This document shows positions 28,227 through 35,711 of a DNA stretch of 64,000 nucleotides, in pieces. How positions within the stretch are numbered: the first letter of the stretch is position 1; each line of letters opens with the position of its first letter. The DNA is taken from positions 124,001 to 188,000 of the forward strand of contig NZ_JAPPSQ010000003.1 of the NCBI RefSeq assembly GCF_026652115.1. Reading direction: 5' to 3'. Source of the DNA: Algoriphagus sp. PAP.12 (GTDB lineage: Bacteria; Bacteroidota; Bacteroidia; Cytophagales; Cyclobacteriaceae). The notes beneath the pieces were generated by a model that was not told where the DNA came from, searched no databases, and saw nothing but the letters and a program-made list of their open reading frames with translations. The position numbers and the translations under genes were made by a program.

Positions 28227-28372
28227 TTAATTCGGCATTTCTCATAATTCCTAAAAACAGTGAAGCAACTCCGGTAGCTAAACCTCTTTTTCTTTTTGCT
28301 GTATTTCATTTCATCCTACTCTGGAAAATTCAAAAGGAATGAAAAATAGAAGATGGAATCTAGGGTCGCTTT

Positions 28373-28415
28373 GCGAAGCAAGCCATGTTTTGGTCAGACC
28401 AAAACGCTTGTTCGC
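28373..28415 (+). other. Candidate origin of transfer (oriT)
   Basis: Nested inverted repeats: inner TTTTGGTC-A-GACCAAAA (28388-28404, perfect) and outer GCGAAGCAAGC (28373-28383) with GCTTGTTCGC (28406-28415, one bulge). They lie 44 bases upstream of the MobC-like start. Position and structure are as expected for an oriT of a mobilizable element; the nick site is not identified. The remaining part of the 28041-28458 gap holds the TGTTGAC cluster. Confidence 0.6.
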
Positions 28416-28458
28416 TACGCTTAGAAATAGAAATCTCACTTCGTTCAAATCCTTAACT

Positions 28459-28803
28459 ATGGCAAGGCCAAGAAAACCACAAAAAGAAAAAAGAGACACC
28501 AAGTTCACATTCAAAATGAACGAACGAGAAGTCTTGGCTTTGGCAGAACTCAGTGAATTTTCAAATCTCAGCCCTACCGAAGTGATCAGGTCCTGCGTCT
28601 TCAAAAACAGATTGCTCCAAGCAAAAGTGCCAAAAATAGATGCTCAGACCTACCTGGAACTCAAAAAGATTGGAACCAATATCAACCAGATCGCCAAGCA
28701 TTACAATTCAGGGAAAGAGGTTCCGCCTGATAAGTTGATAGCTTTTATTTCCCTAAAGGAAAAATTAGACAGCATTCTTAAAAAACTGATTAATGATAGC
28801 TAA
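28459..28803 (+). CDS. MobC-like relaxosome accessory protein
   Basis: About 114 residues from MARPRKPQKEKRDTKFTFKMNE; a longer in-frame reading from 28339 would run over the oriT-like structure and is rejected. Ribbon-helix-helix-type N-terminus followed by the MobC (BmgA-associated) signature KIGTNINQIAKHYNSGKEVP. It assists the relaxase in opening oriT. Its stop overlaps the relaxase start by 11 bases. Confidence 0.85.
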   Translation: MARPRKPQKEKRDTKFTFKMNEREVLALAELSEFSNLSPTEVIRSCVFKNRLLQAKVPKIDAQTYLELKKIGTNINQIAKHYNSGKEVPPDKLIAFISLKEKLDSILKKLINDS

Positions 28804-29956
28804 ACAATCTATCGGAACTTCATTTTTGGGAGCATTGAACTACAATCTGAAAAAGTTGTACACGAAAGATCCCAGTCAAAAAGCGGAGCTTTTAGAGACA
28901 AACTTTGTAAGTCTCCAACAAGATCAGATCAAAAAGGAATTGAATATCCTTAGGGATCTAAACCCAAGACTGAAAAGGAACACCTATCACACCAGCTTGA
29001 ATTTTGCGATAGGTGAAGAAATCAGCAATCAAAAGATGCTGGAAGTAGCCCAAGAATACATGAAGAAAATGGGCTTTGATAATAATGCTTATTTCATTTT
29101 CCGTCATCATGATTCCTCCCATCCTCATTGCCATATTCTAAGTCTTAGAAATCGCTTTGATGGGACTGTAGTATCAGACAGCAATAATTACATGAGAAGT
29201 GAGAAAATCGTGAGGGAGCTGGAAGAAAAGTACGGTTTGGAAAAAGTCAATGACAGCGAAAAAGCCAACTTCAAAGCGCCGAATAAAGATGAATTGGAAA
29301 TGGTCGTAAGAACCGGAAAAGCATCCAATAAAATGTTGATGCAGGAAAAAGTGGCCACTCAACTCCATCATTCCAAGACCATCCAAGATTTGATTCGAAA
29401 CCTAGAAAAGCAAGGAATCTACCTCCTATTCAATCAAGCAAATACAGGTCGTGTTTCAGGAATCACTTATTTGAGCAAAGATTTCAAGGCCAAAGGTCAA
29501 GCCTTAGGAAACCAGTTTAAATGGTCAAACGTCAAAAAATCAATCAACTATGAGCAAACTAGAGACAGCGAAGAAATTGGTAAGGCAAACCATCGAACAA
29601 AATCAATCTTCGGAGAAAATACAGGAAGAAAACAATTACAAAATTCATTACCTATCAGTGCAACTGGACGAATTAATCCAGAGCTTGCATTGCTTGAACA
29701 AGAGTCAAAACCATCTGGAGCAGAAGATTCTAAAGACCCAAGAGAACAACCAAATGGCTTTGGAACCGATCAAAAAAGGGATTCAGCACCTGATCAACAG
29801 CCAGAAGAAAACCAGGACAGTTCTCATCATCTCTTATCTGACGCTGCTAATACCCTTGCTGGCCTGGGGAATTTGCTTGGGAATCTTTCGCCTTCTGGAA
29901 ATCTAGAAAAAGACCGAAAAAAGAAAAAGAAGATAGATGAAGGCCTTTCGAGATAG
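28793..29956 (+). CDS. MobA-type relaxase
   Basis: 387 residues. Relaxase/mobilisation nuclease domain with the metal-binding HPHCH motif (110-114, in HHDSSHPHCHIL), H66 in TYHTSLNF, and N-terminal MIAKQSIGTSFLGALNYNL. A candidate catalytic Tyr is Y17 or Y23; Y17 in the N-terminal segment is typical of this family. It nicks oriT and stays covalently bound to the strand for transfer. The C-terminal 130 residues are polar and low-complexity, and residues 253-371 overlap a second reading frame that codes for a membrane protein. Confidence 0.92.
   Translation: MIAKQSIGTSFLGALNYNLKKLYTKDPSQKAELLETNFVSLQQDQIKKELNILRDLNPRLKRNTYHTSLNFAIGEEISNQKMLEVAQEYMKKMGFDNNAYFIFRHHDSSHPHCHILSLRNRFDGTVVSDSNNYMRSEKIVRELEEKYGLEKVNDSEKANFKAPNKDELEMVVRTGKASNKMLMQEKVATQLHHSKTIQDLIRNLEKQGIYLLFNQANTGRVSGITYLSKDFKAKGQALGNQFKWSNVKKSINYEQTRDSEEIGKANHRTKSIFGENTGRKQLQNSLPISATGRINPELALLEQESKPSGAEDSKDPREQPNGFGTDQKRDSAPDQQPEENQDSSHHLLSDAANTLAGLGNLLGNLSPSGNLEKDRKKKKKIDEGLSR
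29550..29906 (+). CDS. Small membrane protein encoded out of frame inside the relaxase gene (MobB-like)
   Basis: 118 residues in the +1-shifted frame within the relaxase 3' part. It has an N-terminal helical, Glu/Gln/Asn/Lys-rich coiled-coil-like region (about 1-88) and a C-terminal hydrophobic segment VLIISYLTLLIPLLAWGICL continuing to residue 114. A chance frame would rarely give such a clean cytoplasmic coil plus anchor. In plasmid RSF1010 the mobB gene lies the same way inside mobA, and MobB inserts in the membrane by a C-terminal helix to aid transfer. Homology is not claimed; the analogy is structural and positional. Confidence 0.6.
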   Translation: MSKLETAKKLVRQTIEQNQSSEKIQEENNYKIHYLSVQLDELIQSLHCLNKSQNHLEQKILKTQENNQMALEPIKKGIQHLINSQKKTRTVLIISYLTLLIPLLAWGICLGIFRLLEI

Positions 29957-29969
29957 AGAAACCGAAAAA

Positions 29970-30026
29970 AGTTATTTCCGTAATTTTTCCAGGCCTTTGG
30001 AGGGGCCGAAAAATTCCAGAATAACT
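29970..30026 (+). other. Long hairpin after the mobilisation genes
   Basis: AGTTATT (29970-29976) pairs with AATAACT (30020-30026), AATTTTTC (29982-29989) with GAAAAATT (30008-30015), and GGCC (29992-29995) with GGCC (30004-30007), with small internal loops. It may be a terminator without a strong T-tract, or a single-strand initiation structure. AGGCCTTT..GAG...CCGAAAAA occurs twice (29941-29970 and 29991-30013). Confidence 0.55.
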
Positions 30027-30166
30027 TTGATAAAACCTAACAAAGGGGAAAAACCATTAATGTAAACTATTCATTTTCCCTTTTCCTGATTTGCCATTTT
30101 TCTCAAAAAAAATGCATCTTGTAGTTAGTTTTTTAAGCAAGATGATTTTAGAATTTTAAAATAAAA

Positions 30167-30736
30167 ATGCAAAGCGCTTTTTACTCCGACTTCCCAGAAC
30201 TTGATACTCCAGATGCTCACCTAGATATCATCTATAAGGATGGAAAATTTTTGGACGCGAAACTTCAAAAGGAAATTATTTTTGAATACGACCAAAAGCT
30301 TTTTCCTAATGGAATTCATTTAAAACTTCTTGTACCTCTTTTTGCTCTCCATCCAGAAGAACAAAAAATCCATAATAATAGAAGAAGGAAAAAATTCTTA
30401 GAAAATGGAACGATACTCTATTTTGCTATTGACAACCTTTCCTTCCATTGTGAATTGGAAGATGACCTTTACCTGATTCAAGTAGGTAATAGAATTCCCA
30501 AACTTTCCTATTGCAAATGCAAACTGCTCGGAGCGGATGATACGAGAGGAAATCCAATATCACCATTTACGCAAAAAACATACGATTCATTGAATCAATT
30601 ATATTCGGGGGCATCAATGGATTATTTTTCTCACAGAAAATACCATACAGGAAACGCTTTCAAAAAATTTTCAACTCAAAACCGCAATACACTTCGATAC
30701 CTTAGAGATACCTTTTCTTGGGAGATTAATAATTAA
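30167..30736 (+). CDS. Hypothetical protein, 189 aa, at the head of the restriction operon
   Basis: No family recognised. Soluble, mixed alpha/beta, with a basic NNRRRKKFLE stretch and a Cys pair (YCKCK). Starts at ATG 30167 after a 210-base gap and ends 5 bases before hsdM, so it is probably cotranscribed with the type I restriction genes. It could be a regulator, an anti-restriction or a defence accessory protein; nothing in the sequence decides this. Confidence 0.55.
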   Translation: MQSAFYSDFPELDTPDAHLDIIYKDGKFLDAKLQKEIIFEYDQKLFPNGIHLKLLVPLFALHPEEQKIHNNRRRKKFLENGTILYFAIDNLSFHCELEDDLYLIQVGNRIPKLSYCKCKLLGADDTRGNPISPFTQKTYDSLNQLYSGASMDYFSHRKYHTGNAFKKFSTQNRNTLRYLRDTFSWEINN

Positions 30737-30741
30737 CTTTC

Positions 30742-32196
30742 ATGTTCGAACAAACCTTTAAAAACGTAGACGATATTCTTCACAAAGACGCGGGCTGTGG
30801 CTCTGAGCTGGATTATGTGGAGCAGACTTCCTGGGTGCTTTTTCTCAAATACTTGGATGATCTTGATCAGGATCGGTCTACTGCTGCCGAACTGGAAGGC
30901 AAAAACTATACCTCCATCATCAGTCCTGAATATCAGTGGAGTACATGGGCTGCACCCAAACTTCCTAACGGAGAACTCGATCACCATAACGCAAAGACTG
31001 GGGATGATCTCAATGATTTTGTGAATATCAAACTCTGGCCTTACCTCAAAAGCTTCAAGCTTTCCGCAGCCAGTCCAGATACAATAGAATACAAAATCGG
31101 CGAAATCTTCAGCGAACTCAAGAATCGAATCCAAAGTGGGTATAACCTTCGGGAAGTAATCAATCTGATCGATTCCCTGCGTTTTCGAACCTATGCCGAA
31201 AAGCATGAAATGTCCCATCTCTATGAGGGGAAAATCAAAAACATGGGCAATGCCGGGCGTAATGGTGGAGAATACTACACCCCTCGCCCACTGATCACTA
31301 CCATCATCAAAGTGGTCAATCCACAAATCGGAGAAACCGTCTATGATGGTGCGGTGGGATCAGCAGGTTTCCTTTGCGAAGCTTTCGACTATATGCGAAA
31401 TTCCAAGTCACTGACTACTGCCGAGTCTGAAATCCTTCAGAAGCGTACCTTCTTCGGAAAGGAAAAGAAATCACTGGCCTATATCATCGGGATAATGAAT
31501 ATGATCCTGCATGGCGTGGAAGCTCCTAATATCATCCATACCAATACACTGGCAGAGAATATCGCGGATATTCAGGAAAAGGATAGATATGATGTGGTAC
31601 TGGCCAACCCTCCCTTCGGAGGAAAGGAAAGAGCAGAAGTGCAGGAGAACTTTCCAATCCGAACAGGAGAAACCGCCTCTCTCTTCCTTCAGCACTTTAT
31701 CAAAATCCTCAGAGCTGGTGGTCGAGCAGGTGTGGTTATCAAAAACACCTTCCTGAGTAATGCAGATAATGCTTCGATAGCCTTACGAAAGCAACTCTTG
31801 GAAAACTGCAACCTCCATTCCGTGCTGGATCTTCCTGGAGGAACCTTCACCGGTGCAGGTGTAAAGACCGTGGTGCTCTTCTTCGAAAAAGGTAGAGCAA
31901 CGAAAAAAGTCTGGTTCTATTCCCTCAATCTAGATCGCAACTTAGGTAAAACCAATCCTCTGAATGAAAATGATCTAGCAGAGTTTGTGGAGCTCCAAAA
32001 AACCTTCACGGAAGGTGAAAACTCCTGGTCGATAAACATCAAGGATGTGAATCAAAACACCTTCGATCTCTCTGTTAAGAACCCAAACAAAAAAGAAGAA
32101 GCTGCACTACGTTCTCCTCAAGTTATTCTTGAAGAAATGAAAGCCTTAGATGAGGAAAGTGCGGATATCTTAAACTCAATTTTGGAATTGATATGA
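30742..32196 (+). CDS. hsdM: Type I restriction-modification system methyltransferase subunit
   Basis: 484 residues. N6-adenine DNA methyltransferase with the HsdM N-terminal helical domain (1-145), the GEYYTPR segment, SAM-binding motif I VYDGAVGSAGF (200-210; a variant of DPAVGSGGF with Gly in place of Pro and Ala in place of Gly), and catalytic motif IV NPPF (289-292). Together with HsdS it methylates the recognition site, and with HsdR it cleaves unmodified DNA. It overlaps the next gene by 4 bases. Confidence 0.95.
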   Translation: MFEQTFKNVDDILHKDAGCGSELDYVEQTSWVLFLKYLDDLDQDRSTAAELEGKNYTSIISPEYQWSTWAAPKLPNGELDHHNAKTGDDLNDFVNIKLWPYLKSFKLSAASPDTIEYKIGEIFSELKNRIQSGYNLREVINLIDSLRFRTYAEKHEMSHLYEGKIKNMGNAGRNGGEYYTPRPLITTIIKVVNPQIGETVYDGAVGSAGFLCEAFDYMRNSKSLTTAESEILQKRTFFGKEKKSLAYIIGIMNMILHGVEAPNIIHTNTLAENIADIQEKDRYDVVLANPPFGGKERAEVQENFPIRTGETASLFLQHFIKILRAGGRAGVVIKNTFLSNADNASIALRKQLLENCNLHSVLDLPGGTFTGAGVKTVVLFFEKGRATKKVWFYSLNLDRNLGKTNPLNENDLAEFVELQKTFTEGENSWSINIKDVNQNTFDLSVKNPNKKEEAALRSPQVILEEMKALDEESADILNSILELI

Positions 32197-32714
32197 AAAT
32201 TGGAGAGCTTGTAACAATTGATGATGTGGTGGGATTATGGAAAGAATCGGGAAATTATCGATCTGAAATGATAAAGAAACTACCACATGATATTGAATGG
32301 TATAAATGTGAAATAGACAATGAGGATTTGGACAATATTTATCATATATATGCACCAGACTGGATACAAATAACTAACAATACTTTTCAGGTTGAGGATT
32401 TAAAATTCAATTTCAATTACCCTCCTAAATTTTTAAACAATAAACAAAGAGACGATTTTTATAATCACGTTAGTAGAATTCAATTTATAATAAATGAAAA
32501 AAAACTTATCAATCCTGTAATGGGATTAGTTCTAATCGCTCGTAATGAAAATGGACCATTCACAATATATGATGGCAATCATAGGTTTGCAGCAAATTAC
32601 ATTATTAATTCAGAGAGATTAAATGATTGTATATTTTTTGGGAAGGCATATATAGGAATTAGTAAAAATTTAAAAAGCTCTGAACATCATTTACATCCAT
32701 CAAATGAAATATAA
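32193..32714 (+). CDS. ParB/sulfiredoxin-like DGNHR protein between hsdM and hsdS
   Basis: 173 residues. The C-terminal half has IYDGNHRFAANYI, the DGxHR signature of ParB/Srx-fold proteins (known from ParB CTPases and DGQHR/DndB-type proteins). The rest was not recognised. It is visibly A+T-richer than hsdM. It overlaps hsdM by 4 bases and hsdS by 11 bases, so it is fully built into the restriction operon. A role in specificity, nucleotide-dependent control or sensing of the DNA state is inferred, not shown. Confidence 0.65.
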   Translation: MKIGELVTIDDVVGLWKESGNYRSEMIKKLPHDIEWYKCEIDNEDLDNIYHIYAPDWIQITNNTFQVEDLKFNFNYPPKFLNNKQRDDFYNHVSRIQFIINEKKLINPVMGLVLIARNENGPFTIYDGNHRFAANYIINSERLNDCIFFGKAYIGISKNLKSSEHHLHPSNEI

Positions 32715-33918
32715 TTGGATTAAAATAAAATTATTTGAAATTGTTGAATTTCAACGAGGCTTGACCTATTCAAAAAAAGACGAGGTCGATTTTTCTATCA
32801 ATGTAGTATTGCGCTCAAATAATATCAATTTATCAAAAAATGACCTTGACTTATCTGAACTGAAATTCATCAACCCTTCAATAGAAATACCCAATATTAA
32901 AAAAGTAAAGAAAGGTTCATTAATTATTTGTACAGCAAATGGAAGTAAAAATCATTTGGGAAAGGTTGCCCTTATAGACAGTGATTACAATTATGCCTTT
33001 GGAGGCTTTATGGGTCAAATCACTCCAAAACAGAAATTAGATTCAAAGTTTTTGTTCTATTTAATGATTTCAGATGAATACAAGAAGTTTATAAAAGGAC
33101 TATCTGATGGTGCAAACATCAACAATTTAAAATTTGGAGATTTAGGTCAGTTTGAAATCCCCCTTCCTCCCCTCCAAGAACAACAACGCATCGTTTCCAT
33201 ATTAGACGAGTGCTTTGCGGCCATAGACCAGGCAAAAGCCAATGCCGAGCAAAACCTCAAAAACGCCAAAGAACTTTTTGAAAGCTATTTGCAGGGGGTG
33301 TTTGAGAAAAAAGGAGATGGATGGGAGGAGAAAACTTTGGGTGAATTTTGTGTATTTACGCAAGGCATCCAAAGAGATGTAAAACTTCAAAGTGAAACAA
33401 AAGGTGAAAATCAAGTTAGATTTTTAAGGATAGTTGATTTTACACAAGGAAATGAACCACCTCGTTATATTGACTTTCCAGGAGATAAATACATTTTAAA
33501 TACTGAAGATATTTCTCTTGTTCGATATGGTGCATCAACAGGTTTTGTGTGTCGTGGTTTGGAAGGAGCATTGGCAAATAATTTATTCAGAGTAATTCCA
33601 AAATCAAAAAAAGAAATTACTAATGATTTTTTATTTATTTATTTGAATTCACCAGTTTTTCAAAATGTAATTAAGGAAAGTATGAACGGTGCAGCAATGC
33701 CTGCAATCAGCTTCGGATTAATTAAAGACATTCCATTTCCAGTAATCTCAATTGAAGAACAGCAAATCATCGTCCGCCAATTAGATACCCTACGAGCCGA
33801 AACTCAAAAGTTGGAAGAAATTTATCAACAGAAACTAGCTGACTTGGAAGAGTTGAAGAAGAGTGTGTTGGAGAAGGCGTTTAATGGGGAGCTGACAGGA
33901 AGGGAGGTTGAGGTATGA
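32704..33918 (+). CDS. hsdS: Type I restriction-modification specificity subunit
   Basis: 404 residues. Two target-recognition domains (about 1-155 and 200-355), each followed by a conserved helix (PLPPLQEQQRIVSILDE..., and SIEEQQIIVRQLDTLRAETQKLEE). This gives a bipartite recognition site. The A+T-rich TRD segments alternate with more conserved helices, the usual HsdS pattern. It starts inside the ParB-like gene and overlaps the next gene by 4 bases. Confidence 0.94.
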   Translation: MKYNWIKIKLFEIVEFQRGLTYSKKDEVDFSINVVLRSNNINLSKNDLDLSELKFINPSIEIPNIKKVKKGSLIICTANGSKNHLGKVALIDSDYNYAFGGFMGQITPKQKLDSKFLFYLMISDEYKKFIKGLSDGANINNLKFGDLGQFEIPLPPLQEQQRIVSILDECFAAIDQAKANAEQNLKNAKELFESYLQGVFEKKGDGWEEKTLGEFCVFTQGIQRDVKLQSETKGENQVRFLRIVDFTQGNEPPRYIDFPGDKYILNTEDISLVRYGASTGFVCRGLEGALANNLFRVIPKSKKEITNDFLFIYLNSPVFQNVIKESMNGAAMPAISFGLIKDIPFPVISIEEQQIIVRQLDTLRAETQKLEEIYQQKLADLEELKKSVLEKAFNGELTGREVEV

Positions 33919-34277
33919 CTTGGGAAGAAGCTGAGATTGATTTAAGAGAGAATATTATTCTTCATAATCACCTAGACAAAAAGAATAAATATAAAGTCGT
34001 GGTTTCTGTGCCCCCAACTGTATGCAATAGATTAGGTGAAGAAGGGTTTAGAATTCAGGTTGGGGAGAAAAGTATAATTCCAGTTCCATTCTCAATGCTT
34101 ATAGCATTGTATGAGGAATCCAGGCGGAACAATGGAATATACAACAATAAAGTTTTTCTTGATTTGTTTCCCGAAAAACTTTTATCTAAGCCATGTTACG
34201 TTCATTCGGTAGGTAAACTTTTCGTAGCCGCTGGTGTGGCGGATCAAGAAGGTAATAGAAATTATAGAATAAAATGA
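33915..34277 (+). CDS. Hypothetical protein, 120 aa, in the restriction operon
   Basis: No family recognised. Compact, probably beta-rich (VVVSVPPTVCNRLGEEGFRIQVGEKSIIPVPFSML) with no membrane segment. It overlaps hsdS and the KAP NTPase gene by 4 bases each, so it is likely translated in the same coupled series and may partner the NTPase. Confidence 0.6.
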   Translation: MTWEEAEIDLRENIILHNHLDKKNKYKVVVSVPPTVCNRLGEEGFRIQVGEKSIIPVPFSMLIALYEESRRNNGIYNNKVFLDLFPEKLLSKPCYVHSVGKLFVAAGVADQEGNRNYRIK

Positions 34278-35707
34278 TATCATCAAGACACTATAGACTA
34301 AAAGAGCCAAACCCAATAAATCCTTTTGAACAATGTGAACTTGGAAGGGTGAAATATGCAGAAATTCTTACATCTATAATTGATTCCTGTGCAGATGGTT
34401 TTGTTTTAGCTTTAAATAATAAATGGGGAGAAGGAAAAACGGAATTTATCCGAATGTGGAAGACTTACCTTGAAATGGAAGATAGAGGATTCCAGACCAT
34501 TTATTTCAACGCATGGGAACATGACTTCAACAGAGATCCGTTGACAGCTCTACTTTCTGAATTAAAGGAGCTGAAAATTGGAAAGGAAAAAGATTTCAAA
34601 TCACTAGTTAAATATGGCGCAAAATTCTCAAAGGCGCTAGTTCCTACTGTTTTATCAGCTATCCTGGAGAAGCATATCGACTCTAAAACAGTTAAGGAAG
34701 CATTTATGGAAATATCCGAAGAAGCGGCTGAAGTATTTGAAGAAGAGGTAAATGAGTATGCTAATAAGAAAAAAGGATTAGAAGAATTTAAAAAGGAATT
34801 GGAAGCCTATGTTTCAAAGTTGGAGAAGAAGCCACTGGTCTTTTTCATTGATGAATTAGATCGCTGTAATCCAAAATATGCGGTTGAGTTTCTAGAGATT
34901 ATCAAGCATTTCTTTTCGGTACCAGGTATAGTATTTGTTCTATCAATCGATAAAGGAAATCTGATTAATTCTGTTAGAGGTTACTTTGGGAGCAGTGATT
35001 TAGATGGCAATGAGTATTTAAGGAGGTTTATAGATTTAGAGTATTCTTTGCCAACTCCTGATTTAGATGATTATGTTCATTTCATGTTTCAAAAGACTGG
35101 AATAGGTGATTTTCTCGGGAATGACAATAGGAGATTAGTTAGCGAACTTAGTAAGGAGAATAACCAATTTTATAACCTTGTTTACACTTTCTTCAATAAT
35201 TCTGATGTTAATTTTCGACAAATCGAAAAAATTCTCTCCCACTGTTCCATTATATTAAAAACCTATTCAATTAGGCACTATACAATTCCAAATGCACTAT
35301 TAATCCTTTTGTTTATCAAGTTTATTGATCCTAACCTTTATAAATTGATTAAAAACAATCAATTAAATTTTCAAGAATTTCTTGACAAACTATTTGAATT
35401 TATCAGCCCCAAAATAAAAAAGGGAAAAGATATTCATTTCGGAAATATTGAATCTCTCTTGTTGGTTTTATATCAAAATAATATTTCTAACAAAGAGCTT
35501 AATTTATGGGAGACGTTTGAGGATGATGAAGGGAGTGAAAAGAAGCTAACTGTTTCACCCAGACTCTATTCAAAAAAATCAACCTATGAAAAAGATTTTG
35601 AATTCTTTGTCCAAAAGAATCATGAGTTTATTACTAAAGGAGATAATATAAATTTAGATTATTTCATCACTAGGATTGAGTTAATGCACCAACTCCAACG
35701 CAATTAA
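34274..35707 (+). CDS. KAP-family P-loop NTPase
   Basis: 477 residues. Walker A WGEGKT (51-56), KAP-typical YFNAWEHD (78-84), Walker B FFIDELDRCNP (190-200). The spacing between A and B contains a long helical insertion (about 100-180). KAP NTPases often carry transmembrane helices in this insert; here only a weakly hydrophobic LVPTVLSAILE stretch is seen. KAP NTPases occur in many prophage-exclusion and defence contexts. It is placed between hsdS and hsdR, and overlaps the preceding gene by 4 bases. Confidence 0.88.
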   Translation: MISSRHYRLKEPNPINPFEQCELGRVKYAEILTSIIDSCADGFVLALNNKWGEGKTEFIRMWKTYLEMEDRGFQTIYFNAWEHDFNRDPLTALLSELKELKIGKEKDFKSLVKYGAKFSKALVPTVLSAILEKHIDSKTVKEAFMEISEEAAEVFEEEVNEYANKKKGLEEFKKELEAYVSKLEKKPLVFFIDELDRCNPKYAVEFLEIIKHFFSVPGIVFVLSIDKGNLINSVRGYFGSSDLDGNEYLRRFIDLEYSLPTPDLDDYVHFMFQKTGIGDFLGNDNRRLVSELSKENNQFYNLVYTFFNNSDVNFRQIEKILSHCSIILKTYSIRHYTIPNALLILLFIKFIDPNLYKLIKNNQLNFQEFLDKLFEFISPKIKKGKDIHFGNIESLLLVLYQNNISNKELNLWETFEDDEGSEKKLTVSPRLYSKKSTYEKDFEFFVQKNHEFITKGDNINLDYFITRIELMHQLQRN

Positions 35708-35711
35708 TATT

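Noticed and set aside
28157..28342. 61-residue open frame between the primase-helicase and mobC genes
   Set aside because: It runs through the TGTTGAC cluster and has no protein-like features; the region looks regulatory.
28339..28458. N-terminal extension of the MobC-like gene
   Set aside because: The extension overlies the nested inverted repeats and adds no family sequence. Family proteins start at MARPRK or equivalent.
30733..31326. 197-residue open frame antisense to hsdM
   Set aside because: It is a shadow of the HsdM frame and has no recognisable protein features.
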